From: an uncultured Modestobacter sp.
Lineage (GTDB): Bacteria; Actinomycetota; Actinomycetes; Mycobacteriales; Geodermatophilaceae
Reading direction: 5' to 3'
Assembly: GCF_947486615.1 (NCBI RefSeq)
Contig: NZ_CANKUD010000006.1
Coordinates: 124,001 to 188,000 of the forward strand
Length of the DNA: 64,000 nt
How positions within the stretch are numbered: the stretch's first letter is position 1; every line of letters starts with the position of its first letter. The position numbers were made by a program, and so were the translations under genes. Shown in pieces: positions 9,379 through 16,925 of the stretch. The notes below the pieces were generated by a model. The model saw nothing but the letters and a program-made list of their open reading frames with translations. It made no database searches and had not been told where the DNA came from.

Positions 9379-9683
9379 AGTGCTGCGGTGCATTCGGGGT
9401 TTGACGGGGCTTCATCTCGATCCGGTCACGGACTTAGGTTCGTCGTGTCCGAACGGGATGTCGTCGCCACAGAGGGTGACCCCGGACGGGCACCGCCGAA
9501 CCGCCGGGCCGCCTCAGCGGCCGGGTGGACCGGGAGCCCACCGCAACGATGGAGTGGGTCTCGCGTGCTCCGCAGCGTCGGAGCGCACGCGTCGACGACG
9601 ACGCGCAGACCGGGCGTCCACCCGCCCGGACCCGTGAGCTGACCGGTCGGCGGTCCCGACTGCGAAACGGAGTCCCGCCGCCC
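9379..9683 (+). other. Long leader upstream of the NlpC/P60 gene
   Basis: About 300 nt with no convincing gene. A TAGGTT hexamer at about 9435-9440 is a candidate -10, which would leave a leader of roughly 240 nt before GTG 9684. It is GC-rich and able to fold. Because c-di-AMP riboswitches often precede such cell-wall hydrolases, the ydaO consensus was looked for by eye and not found. Confidence 0.4.
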
Positions 9684-10769
9684 GTGGCGACGTCCCAGCA
9701 CCGTGTCCGGTCCGCCTCCCTGTCGGCCCTGGCCCAGCTCCCGCATGGTCCCCGCCGCACCCGGCTCGTCGGTCGGCTCGGCACCGGGCTGCTCACCGGG
9801 CTCGTCGCCAGCCTGACCCTGGCCGTGCTGCCGGGCAGCGCCGCCGCGGCCCCGGCCACCCAGGCCGGCAGCGCGGACGAGGCGACCCGGCTGGCCGGTG
9901 AGGCCACCCACGAGCTCGAGGTCGTCACCGAGCAGCTCAACGAGGCCCAGGAGGTGCTGGCGCAGCAGCGGGCGGCCGCCACGGCCGCCGAGCAGGCCGT
10001 CGCCGCGGCCCAGGCCCAGCTCGCCACCCTGGACGCCCAGATGCGCCAGGTGGCGGTCAGCGCGTTCACCGGGGAGAACCTGTCCCGCTTCAACGCGCTC
10101 ATGACCAGCGGCTCCGCTGACGAGTTCATCGTCCAGGTCACCACGTTGGACGCCATCGCCGGGCACACCAACGACGTGCTCGCCGAGGTCACGGCCGCGG
10201 CGGCCACCGCGCAGCAGGCCAAGGCCGACGCCGACGCCGCAGCCGCGACCGCCGAGCAGACCCTCGCGGACATCACCGCACGGCAGGCCGACCTCGGCGA
10301 GCAGATCTCCGAGTACAAGGCCCAGTACGAGGCGCTGAGCGTCGTCCAGCAGCAGGCCGTCGTCCAGCAGCACACCGGCCCGGTGCTGGAGGCCCCGGAG
10401 GTCGTCGTCGCCTCCAGCGACGCGGCGCAGACCGCCGTGGACACCGCGCTGGCCCAGCTGGGCGACCCCTACGTGTGGGGCGCGGGCGGCCCCGACGCCT
10501 ACGACTGCTCCGGCCTGACCCAGTACGCCTACGCCGCGGCCGGGATCAGCCTGCCGCACTCCAGCCTCAGCCAGTCCCGGATGGGCACCCCGGTCTCGCG
10601 GGGCCAGCTGCAGCCCGGTGACCTGGTCTTCTTCTACAGCCCGGTCAGCCACGTCGGCATCTACATCGGCAACGGTCAGATGGTGCACGCCTCGACCTTC
10701 GGCCAGCCGGTGATCGTCTCCAGCGTGGACATGGCCGGCTACGCGAGCGCCCGCCGCCTGGTCGGCTGA
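9684..10769 (+). CDS. Secreted NlpC/P60 peptidoglycan hydrolase (RipA-like)
   Basis: Predicted secreted endopeptidase cutting peptidoglycan stem peptides, matching Rv2190c in position. From GTG 9684 the 361-residue protein has a basic n-region, a signal-peptide core (LLTGLVASLTLAVLPGSA) ending in an Ala-rich cleavage zone, a long alpha-helical coiled-coil segment rich in Ala/Gln/Glu (about 60-230), and a C-terminal NlpC/P60 domain. The catalytic Cys is C275 in YDCSGL; histidines H323 (SHVG) and H335 (VHAS) follow in the expected order. The coiled coil probably holds the enzyme at the division machinery or in an inhibited state. The start is uncertain because the frame is open further upstream. 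Confidence 0.88.
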   Translation: MATSQHRVRSASLSALAQLPHGPRRTRLVGRLGTGLLTGLVASLTLAVLPGSAAAAPATQAGSADEATRLAGEATHELEVVTEQLNEAQEVLAQQRAAATAAEQAVAAAQAQLATLDAQMRQVAVSAFTGENLSRFNALMTSGSADEFIVQVTTLDAIAGHTNDVLAEVTAAAATAQQAKADADAAAATAEQTLADITARQADLGEQISEYKAQYEALSVVQQQAVVQQHTGPVLEAPEVVVASSDAAQTAVDTALAQLGDPYVWGAGGPDAYDCSGLTQYAYAAAGISLPHSSLSQSRMGTPVSRGQLQPGDLVFFYSPVSHVGIYIGNGQMVHASTFGQPVIVSSVDMAGYASARRLVG

Positions 10770-10786
10770 CCGGAGCGCCCGACCGA

Positions 10787-10806
10787 TCCCGGACCCCCGT
10801 CCGGGA
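10787..10806 (+). terminator. Hairpin terminator after the NlpC/P60 gene
   Basis: Perfect 8-bp arms TCCCGGAC (10787-10794) and GTCCGGGA (10799-10806) around a CCCC loop, 17 nt after the stop codon. Confidence 0.75.
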
Positions 10807-10809
10807 CCC

Positions 10810-10829
10810 GGCCTGCGACACAGCAGGCC
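10810..10829 (+). promoter_or_regulatory. Candidate operator between -35 and -10 of the M48 protease promoter
   Basis: Arms GGCCTGC (10810-10816) and GCAGGCC (10823-10829) with a 6-nt spacer end 4 nt before the TAAGCT -10 element, so a bound dimeric repressor would block RNA polymerase. No regulator can be named. Confidence 0.45.
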
Positions 10830-10833
10830 TGCC

Positions 10834-10839
10834 TAAGCT
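10834..10839 (+). promoter_or_regulatory. -10 element TAAGCT for the leader peptide and M48 gene
   Basis: TAAGCT lies 7 nt before a GTG at 10847 that opens a 14-codon leader frame, not the main protease frame. Confidence 0.55.
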
Positions 10840-10846
10840 CGGCGGC

Positions 10847-10891
10847 GTGCGCCCGAGGACCCCCTTGACCCATCCGACCTGCCGCAGGTGA
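10847..10891 (+). CDS. Predicted leaderless 14-residue leader peptide (uORF)
   Basis: The frame VRPRTPLTHPTCRR starts with a GTG placed exactly where a leaderless mRNA would begin (7 nt after TAAGCT). Its TGA stop overlaps the GTG of the M48 protease in the 4-nt GTGA arrangement used by coupled genes throughout this window. A ribosome finishing the peptide would be positioned to restart on the protease frame. It is Arg/Pro/Thr-rich with one Cys, so stalling-based control is conceivable. Evidence is positional only. Confidence 0.45.
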   Translation: MRPRTPLTHPTCRR

Positions 10892-12186
10892 GCACCGCCT
10901 CCGGTGCCCCGCCGGACCCGCGCAGCACCCGCCGGCTCGCCCTGCTGGTCGCCGCTGTGCTGGGGGCGGCCCTGGTCGGGGTGATCGTGGTGGCGACGCC
11001 CTGGCAGCTGCTGCCCGTCCCGCCCGGTGGCCGCACCCCGGTCGACCCCGCCGCGGTGTTCACCGCCGACCAGATCGCCCGGGCCGAGGCGTTCGCCGCT
11101 GCCCTGCGGCCGGCCTCGCTGACCTCGCTGGTGCTGGGCCTGGCCGTCTCGGCGGTGCTGGGGCTGACCCGGGCCGGAGCCGCGGTGGCCCGGGCACTGG
11201 CCCGCCCGCTCGGCGGTGGCTGGGTCTGGCAGGTGCTGCTCGGCGCGGTCGGCATCACGGTGATCGGCCGGCTGGCCACCCTGCCGCTGTCGGTCTACGG
11301 CGAGGTGGTGCGGCACCGCTACGGCCTGTCCACCCGCGGCTGGGGGCTGTGGGCGCGCGACGTCGCCACCTCGACCGCCATCTCCGCCGGCCTGACCGCG
11401 CTGGGGCTGCTGGCGATCGTCGCCCTCGCCCGCCGGGCACCGCGCACCTGGTGGGCCTGGGCCGGCGGCGCCGCGGCCGCGCTGGTCGTGGTCGGCTCCT
11501 TCCTCTACCCGCTGGTCATCGAGCCGGCGTTCAACCAGTTCGAGTCGATGCCGGCCGGCCCGCTGCGCACCGAGCTGCTGGAACTGGCCGAGCGCAGCGG
11601 CACCCCGGTGGACGACGTGCTGGTCGCCGACGCCAGCCGGCGCACCACCGCGCTGAACGCCTACGTCTCCGGATTCGGCTCCACCCGGCGGATCGTCGTC
11701 TACGACACGCTGCTGGACCGGCTGCCCGACGAGCAGATCGAGTCCATCGCCGCTCACGAGCTGGGGCACGTCGCCAACGACGACGTCCTCACCGGCACGC
11801 TGATCGGCGCGCTGGGCGCCGGGGCCGGGACGGCGCTGCTCGGCTGGCTGCTGACCGCCACGCCGCTGCTGCGCCGGGCCGGGGCGTCCGGGCCCGGCGA
11901 CGGGCAGGTCGTGGGCCTGCTCATGCTGCTGGTCGCGGTCGGCACCCTGGTCTCCACGCCGGTGCAGAACCTGGTGTCCCGGCACATCGAGGCCCGCGCC
12001 GACCTGCACGCCCTGGACCTGACCGAGGACCCGGGGTCCTTCACCGGCGTGCAGCGGTCGCTGGGCGCGGCCAACCTCAACGACCCGGACCCGCCGGCGG
12101 CCTGGCTGTGGTTCTTCGGCTCGCACCCGACCGTTCCGCAGCGGATCGCCTTCGCCGAGGACTGGGTGGCGGTGCACGGCCGGTGA
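10888..12186 (+). CDS. M48 family (Ste24/HtpX-like) membrane zinc metalloprotease
   Basis: Integral-membrane metalloprotease related to CAAX prenyl protease Ste24 and HtpX; in bacteria such enzymes act in membrane-protein quality control. The zinc motif is HELGH (H290, E291, H294), with the third ligand Glu expected in the SRHIEARADLH segment about 75 residues later. At least five hydrophobic segments are visible: about 17-40, 78-95, 113-135, 163-182 and 187-208. The 432-residue length fits the family. The start GTG 10888 overlaps the stop of a predicted leader peptide, and the gene's own stop overlaps pimB by 4 nt, so protease and mannosyltransferase are co-expressed. Confidence 0.9.
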   Translation: MSTASGAPPDPRSTRRLALLVAAVLGAALVGVIVVATPWQLLPVPPGGRTPVDPAAVFTADQIARAEAFAAALRPASLTSLVLGLAVSAVLGLTRAGAAVARALARPLGGGWVWQVLLGAVGITVIGRLATLPLSVYGEVVRHRYGLSTRGWGLWARDVATSTAISAGLTALGLLAIVALARRAPRTWWAWAGGAAAALVVVGSFLYPLVIEPAFNQFESMPAGPLRTELLELAERSGTPVDDVLVADASRRTTALNAYVSGFGSTRRIVVYDTLLDRLPDEQIESIAAHELGHVANDDVLTGTLIGALGAGAGTALLGWLLTATPLLRRAGASGPGDGQVVGLLMLLVAVGTLVSTPVQNLVSRHIEARADLHALDLTEDPGSFTGVQRSLGAANLNDPDPPAAWLWFFGSHPTVPQRIAFAEDWVAVHGR

Positions 12187-13307
12187 ACCGCACCCTCGTG
12201 GTGACCAACGACTTCCCCCCGCGACAGGGCGGCATCCAGACCTTCGTCGCGGCCCTGCTGGCGACCCGGCCGCCGGGCACGCTGGTCGTCTACGCCTCCG
12301 ACCACCCGGGCGCGGCCGAGCATGACGCCGCGCTGCCCTACCCGGTGGTGCGGGCCGGGACGTCGATGCTGCTGCCCACCCCCGCGGCCACCCGGACGGC
12401 GGCCGGGCTGGCCCGCGAGCACGGCTGCGACACCGTCTTCTTCGGTGCCGCCGCACCGCTGGGCCTGATGGCCCCGGCACTGCGCCGGGCCGGGGTCGGG
12501 CGGCTGGTCGGTGCCACGCACGGCCACGAGACCGGCTGGGTGGCGCTGCCCGGTGCCCGCCAGGCGATGCAGCGGATCGCCGGCGGGCTGGACGTGGTGA
12601 CCTACATCAGCGAGTACACCCGCAGCCGGCTGGCGCCGGCCCTGGCGGACCGGACCCGGCTGGTGCAGCTCTCACCCGGGGTCGACGTCGAGCAGTTCAC
12701 CCCGGACGCCGACGGGTCCGCGGTGCGGGCCCGGCTCGGCCTGGGCGATGCCCCGGTGGTCGTCTGCGTCTCCCGGCTGGTGCCGCGCAAGGGGCAGGAC
12801 GTGCTGGTCGAGGGCTGGTCCCAGGTGCTGGCCCGGCACCCGGGGGCGCGGTTGCTGCTGGTCGGTGGCGGCCCGCTGGAGCCGGCGCTGCGGCGGGCGG
12901 TCGCCGCCCGGGGGCTGACCGGCTCGGTCGTCCTCACCGGCGGCGTGCCCGCCGCGGAGCTGGCCGGGTACTACGCGGCCGGGGACGTGTTCGCCATGCC
13001 CTGCCGGACCCGTCGGGGCGGGCTGGACGTCGAGGGACTCGGCATGGTCTTCCTGGAGGCCGCCGCCTGTGGCCGGCCGGTGGTCGCCGGCACGTCCGGG
13101 GGTGCACCGGAGACGGTGCGCGAGGGCGTCACCGGGCACGTGGTCGACCCGCGGTCACCCGCGGAGGTCGCCCGGGTGCTGGCCGACCTGCTGGACGACC
13201 CGGCGCGCGGCCGGGCGATGGGCGCGGCCGGCCGGGCCTGGGTGGAGGAGCGCTGGTCGTGGACGACGATCGCGCAGACCTTCACCCAGGTCCTCGACGG
13301 CGCTTAG
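12183..13307 (+). CDS. pimB: GT4 glycosyltransferase, PimB'-type mannosyltransferase
   Basis: GT-B fold family 4 glycosyltransferase of 374 residues, in the position of Rv2188c (PimB'), which adds the second mannose to phosphatidylinositol monomannoside using GDP-mannose. It opens NRTLVVTNDFPPRQGGIQTF, the family's acceptor-side glycine loop, and carries the E-x7-E nucleotide-sugar motif in EGLGMVFLEAAACGRP near the C-terminus. The GTG overlaps the M48 stop (GTGA). It ends in TAG, and its stop overlaps the convergent fadD15 stop by 4 nt. The exact acceptor is inferred from synteny; other GT4 activities are possible. Confidence 0.87.
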   Translation: MNRTLVVTNDFPPRQGGIQTFVAALLATRPPGTLVVYASDHPGAAEHDAALPYPVVRAGTSMLLPTPAATRTAAGLAREHGCDTVFFGAAAPLGLMAPALRRAGVGRLVGATHGHETGWVALPGARQAMQRIAGGLDVVTYISEYTRSRLAPALADRTRLVQLSPGVDVEQFTPDADGSAVRARLGLGDAPVVVCVSRLVPRKGQDVLVEGWSQVLARHPGARLLLVGGGPLEPALRRAVAARGLTGSVVLTGGVPAAELAGYYAAGDVFAMPCRTRRGGLDVEGLGMVFLEAAACGRPVVAGTSGGAPETVREGVTGHVVDPRSPAEVARVLADLLDDPARGRAMGAAGRAWVEERWSWTTIAQTFTQVLDGA

Positions 13308-15154
13308 CGGCCCCGCTGCAGGGGGCCGGTGTGAGCCTGCGAGGACCGGGGGGCAGCGGGGTCCTTCGAGTAGAGCGCCTCGACCTCGTCGCCGAAGTGC
13401 TTCATCACCACGGCGCGCTTGAGCTTCAGGCTCGGGGTCAGCGTCCCGTTGTCCTCGGTGAAGTCGTCGCCGAGCACCCGGAACTTCTTGATCGCCTCGG
13501 CGTGTGACACCGCCTTGTTGGCGTCGGCGACGGCGGCGTCGAGCTCGGCGAGCAGGTCGGGGTCGTCGCGCAGCTGGGCGGCGGTGAGCGCGGCGTCCTT
13601 GCCCTGTGCCTTGAGCCAGGCCGGCAGCGCCTCGGCGTCCAGGGTGACCAGCGCGGCGATGAAGGGGCGCTGGTCGCCGACGACGATGCACTGGCTGACC
13701 AGCTTGTGGGCCCGCAGCCGGTCCTCGAGCACGGCCGGGGCGACGTTCTTGCCGCCGGCGGTCACCAGGATCTCCTTCTTCCGCCCGGTGATCCGCAGGA
13801 AGCCCTGGGCGTCGAGCTCGCCGATGTCACCGGTGTGGAACCAGCCGTCGGCGTCGATGGCCTCGGCGGTGGCCTGCTCGTTCTTCCAGTAGCCGCGCAT
13901 GACGATCCCGCCGCGCAGCAGCACCTCGCCGTCCTCGGCGATGGCGGCGTCCACGCCGGGGAGCGGGCGGCCGACGGTGCCGATGCGCAGGGCGGCGTCG
14001 TGGTTGACCGCGGCGGCGGCGGTGGTCTCGGTCAGGCCGTAGCCCTCGAAGATGGTCACCCCGATGCCGCGGAAGAAGTGGCCCAGCCGCTCACCCAGCG
14101 GCGCACCGCCGGAGATCGCGCCCGAGCACCGCCCACCCAGGGCGGCGCGCAGCTTGCCGTACACCAGCCGGTCGAACAGGGCGTGCTGCAGCTTCAGGGC
14201 CAGGCCGGGGCCGCCGGTGTCCTGGGCGCGGGACCAGTCGACGGCGACCTGGGCCGCGCGGTCGAAGATCTTCCCCTTGCCGTCTCCCTCGGCCTTGGCC
14301 TTCGCGCTGTTGTAGACCTTCTCGAACACCCGGGGGACGGCGAGCACGAACGTCGGCCGGAAGCGGCCGAGGTCGCCGACCAGGTCCGCGACGTCGGCGG
14401 TGTGCCCGATGACCGTGCGGGTGTTGATCGCGCCGACCTGCAGCACCCGGGCCAGCACGTGGGCCAGCGGGATGAACAGCAGCAGCGACCCGTCGGGGTT
14501 CATGAACCGGTCGAGCAGGGTCATGCCGTTGCGGATCTCGAACAGGAAGTTGGCGTGCGTGAGCTCGCAGCCCTTGGGCCGCCCGGTGGTGCCGCTGGTG
14601 TAGATCAGCGTGGCCAGGCTCCCGGAGGTCAGCGTGGCCCGGCGGGCCGTCAGCTCGCTGTCGGGGACGTCGGCGCCGGCCGCGGTGAGGGTGTCGACCG
14701 CGCCGTCGTCCAGCACCCAGACCGGCCCGAGATCGGGGACCTCCGAGCGCACCGACTCGACGGCCGCGGCGTGCTCGGCGCCCTCGACGACGATCGCCCG
14801 CGCGCCGGAGTCGGCCAGGATCCAGGCGACCTGGTCGGCACTCGAGGTCTCGTAGACCGGGACGACGACCGCGCCGGCGGTCCAGATCGCGTAGTCCAGC
14901 ACCGTCCACTCGTAGCGGGTACGGGCCATCAGGGCGACCCGGTCGCCGGCCTGCACGCCACCGGCGACCAGGCCCTTGGCAACCCCGGCGACCTCGGCGG
15001 CGAACTGGGCGTGGGTCACGTCGACCCACTCGCCCCCGCGCTGGCGGCGCAGCCCGACCTCGGTCGGGTGGTCGGCCGCGTTCCGGGTGATCATGTCGGT
15101 CAGGGCGTCATCGGGCCCCACGGTGGCAGTGGGGGGAACGCTCAGCTCGCGCAC
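13304..15154 (-). CDS. fadD15: Long-chain acyl-CoA synthetase, FadD15-like
   Basis: ANL-superfamily AMP-forming ligase that activates fatty acids to acyl-CoA, matching Rv2187 in position. The adenylation motif TSGTTGRPKGCELTH is clear, as are the GYGLTETT motif and the hinge GWFHTGDIGELD ... ITGRKKEI. The GTG at 15154 (VRELSVPPTATVG) has an AGAGAGGA ribosome site and gives 616 residues. The last 20 or so residues (SKDPAAP onward) are encoded by a copy of the dispersed 59-bp hairpin repeat, apparently through loss of an earlier stop codon. The 3' end overlaps pimB by 4 nt. Confidence 0.93.
   Translation of the reverse strand: MRELSVPPTATVGPDDALTDMITRNAADHPTEVGLRRQRGGEWVDVTHAQFAAEVAGVAKGLVAGGVQAGDRVALMARTRYEWTVLDYAIWTAGAVVVPVYETSSADQVAWILADSGARAIVVEGAEHAAAVESVRSEVPDLGPVWVLDDGAVDTLTAAGADVPDSELTARRATLTSGSLATLIYTSGTTGRPKGCELTHANFLFEIRNGMTLLDRFMNPDGSLLLFIPLAHVLARVLQVGAINTRTVIGHTADVADLVGDLGRFRPTFVLAVPRVFEKVYNSAKAKAEGDGKGKIFDRAAQVAVDWSRAQDTGGPGLALKLQHALFDRLVYGKLRAALGGRCSGAISGGAPLGERLGHFFRGIGVTIFEGYGLTETTAAAAVNHDAALRIGTVGRPLPGVDAAIAEDGEVLLRGGIVMRGYWKNEQATAEAIDADGWFHTGDIGELDAQGFLRITGRKKEILVTAGGKNVAPAVLEDRLRAHKLVSQCIVVGDQRPFIAALVTLDAEALPAWLKAQGKDAALTAAQLRDDPDLLAELDAAVADANKAVSHAEAIKKFRVLGDDFTEDNGTLTPSLKLKRAVVMKHFGDEVEALYSKDPAAPRSSQAHTGPLQRGR
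13309..13367 (+). repeat. 59-bp dispersed hairpin repeat, copy 1 (inside fadD15 3' end)
   Basis: Copy of the element with outer arms GGCCCCGCTGC and GCAGCGGGGTCC and terminal TTC. Other copies are at 18591, 19946, 22982 and 26704. This copy lies wholly within the fadD15 reading frame. Confidence 0.85.
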
Positions 15155-15223
15155 GCCGGTCCTCTCTGTCCCGCCCGGGCGGGGCACCGTCGCCCCACCA
15201 CCCCGGACGTGGGGTCGCCGGTC

Positions 15224-15229
15224 AATCTA
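15224..15229 (-). promoter_or_regulatory. -10 element TAGATT for fadD15
   Basis: TAGATT on the minus strand, giving a leader of about 60 nt with an AGAGAGGA ribosome site before GTG 15154. Confidence 0.5.
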
Positions 15230-15317
15230 GTCCGGCGGTGCGATCGCCAGCACCGGATGCGTCCCCCGCCCGGGGCAGCCGGCCCGGCAGGAGGCCAGGT
15301 GGGGACGGCGGACCGAC

Positions 15318-15323
15318 TACCCT
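15318..15323 (+). promoter_or_regulatory. -10 element TACCCT, leaderless start at 15331
   Basis: TACCCT ends exactly 7 nt before the ATG of the SRPBCC gene and heads the four-gene operon 15331-18588. Confidence 0.6.
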
Positions 15324-15330
15324 CCGGCGC

Positions 15331-15762
15331 ATGGCGGACCAGTCCACCCAGTCGATCGTCGTCGATGCGCCCGCGGCCCAGGTGATGGCCGTGATCGCCG
15401 ACTTCCCGGCCTACCCGCAGTGGGTCGGGGCGGCCAAGCAGGTCGAGGTGCTGGAGACCGGCCCGGACGGGCGGGCCCGCCGGGTGCACTTCGTGCTCGA
15501 CGCCGGGGCGGTCACCGACGACTACGTGCTGGACTACAGCTGGGACGGCGACCGGCGCGTCGACTGGACCCTGGTGCAGGGCCAGATGCAGAAGCAGCAG
15601 GACGGCTCCTACGTGCTCACCGAGTCCGGCGGCTCGACGACCGTGACCTACTCGATCACGATCGACCTGTCGATCCCGATGCTCGGGCTGATCAAGCGCA
15701 AGGCGGAGAAGGTCATCCTCGACACTGCGCTCAAGGAGCTCAAGAAGCGCGTCGAGGGCTGA
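15331..15762 (+). CDS. SRPBCC (START-like) ligand-binding protein
   Basis: A 143-residue single-domain SRPBCC/polyketide-cyclase-like protein, in the position of Rv2185c. It opens ADQSTQSIVVDAPAAQVMAV and has the IADFPAYPQWVG helix-loop seen at the mouth of these hydrophobic-cavity proteins, which bind lipids or other apolar ligands. It is the first gene of an operon with the ArsA-like ATPase, an unknown protein and glucokinase, with a leaderless ATG. Its TGA shares one base with the next ATG (TGATG). A role in lipid handling next to fadD15 is inferred. Confidence 0.85.
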   Translation: MADQSTQSIVVDAPAAQVMAVIADFPAYPQWVGAAKQVEVLETGPDGRARRVHFVLDAGAVTDDYVLDYSWDGDRRVDWTLVQGQMQKQQDGSYVLTESGGSTTVTYSITIDLSIPMLGLIKRKAEKVILDTALKELKKRVEG

Positions 15763-16925
15763 TGCGCACCGCCCAGGTCCTGCTCGTGACCGGTCCCGGC
15801 GGCGCGGGCAGCTCGACGGTCGCCGCGGCCACCGCCCTCCGGCTCGCCGCCGACGGCAGCCGCTGCGTGCTGCTCACCGCCCGGGCACCCTCGGTGGGGG
15901 GCCTCGCCGACGCGGTGACCGTGGACGTCGTCACCGCCCAGCCCGCGCTCGAGGCGCTGTGGGCGCGGCACGCCGACCAGGTCACCGCCGCGGCACCGCT
16001 GCTCACCCTGCCGCCGGCGACCTCCGTCGTCCCGGTGCCCGGCGTCACCGAGTTCGCCCTGCTGGCTGCGCTGGCCGGGCACGTCCGCGCCGGGGACGCC
16101 GAGGTGGTCGTGCTCGACGCCGGCCCGGCGCCGGCAGCCACCGCCCTGCTCTCGCTGCCGACCGCCCTGCGCTGGTGGCTGGGCCAGCTGGCGCCCACCC
16201 GGCTGCGGGTGCTGGCCACCCTGCGCGCGGCGGCGAGCTCCGGCCACCCGGGCCCGGCCGCGGGACTGCTCGCGGGGGCGACGGCGGTGGAGGAGCTGCT
16301 GGACGCCGCACCGCTGACCGACCCCTCGCGCACCGCCGTGCACCTGGTGCTGCGGCCGGAGCCGGCCGCGGCCGACCAGCTGCAGGAGACCGCCACGGCA
16401 CTGGGCGTGCTGGGGCAGCGGGTCGCCTCGGTGACCGTGTCCCGGGTGCTGCCGGAGGGGCCGGGGGAGTGGTGGGCCCGACGGGCCGCCGTCCAGCGGG
16501 AGGCGCTGCGCGGGGTGCGCGCGCTGGTCGAGCGCGTCGGCGAGGTCGCCGAAGCCGCCGTCCCGCCGGTGTCGGTGGCCGAGCTGACGGCGCTGGACGC
16601 CGCGCTGCCGGTCACGGCCGGTGAGCCGGCGGCGGTGCCGGCACCCCGCCGGGCCGACGGCGGCTGGGCGCTCGACGTGCCGCTGCCGTTCGCCCGCCGC
16701 GGGGCGGTGGAGCTGACCCGGTGGGCCGACGACCTGGTGGTCACCGCGGCCGGCGTCCGTCGCTCGCTGCCGCTGGACCCGCTGCTGCGGCGCTGCACGG
16801 TCGCCGGTGGCGCGCTCAACGACGCCGGCACGGACCGCGCGACCCTGGAGGTCCGGTTCACCCCCGACCCCGAGCAGTGGCCGCCCGGCCTGCTGGCCGC
16901 GCACGCCGCCGGAGCCGGGGCGTGA
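15762..16925 (+). CDS. ArsA/MinD-like ATPase with atypical P-loop
   Basis: A 387-residue protein of the ArsA/GET3-like deviant-Walker group, in the position of Rv2184c. The N-terminal loop GPGGAGSST (11-19) aligns with the canonical GKGGVGKT loop but lacks both lysines (Pro12 and Ser17). Either nucleotide is bound in another way or ATPase activity is lost. The C-terminal part resembles the ArsA/HSP20-like beta domain (LDVPLPFARRGAVELTRW). The start and stop are both coupled (TGATG, then GTGA). Substrate unknown; a targeting or chaperone role for lipid-associated proteins is a guess. Confidence 0.75.
   Translation: MRTAQVLLVTGPGGAGSSTVAAATALRLAADGSRCVLLTARAPSVGGLADAVTVDVVTAQPALEALWARHADQVTAAAPLLTLPPATSVVPVPGVTEFALLAALAGHVRAGDAEVVVLDAGPAPAATALLSLPTALRWWLGQLAPTRLRVLATLRAAASSGHPGPAAGLLAGATAVEELLDAAPLTDPSRTAVHLVLRPEPAAADQLQETATALGVLGQRVASVTVSRVLPEGPGEWWARRAAVQREALRGVRALVERVGEVAEAAVPPVSVAELTALDAALPVTAGEPAAVPAPRRADGGWALDVPLPFARRGAVELTRWADDLVVTAAGVRRSLPLDPLLRRCTVAGGALNDAGTDRATLEVRFTPDPEQWPPGLLAAHAAGAGA

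Noticed and set aside
9446-9642. Small plus-strand frame (GTG 9446, about 65 codons) in the NlpC/P60 leader
   Set aside because: Only 4 nt from a possible -10 element, no ribosome site and no family-like content; composition resembles a chance frame.
9379-9683. ydaO-type c-di-AMP riboswitch ahead of the NlpC/P60 gene
   Set aside because: Some short fragments (GGGTGACC, CCGAACC) look similar, but the order and the conserved CAGCTAACC-type end are absent.
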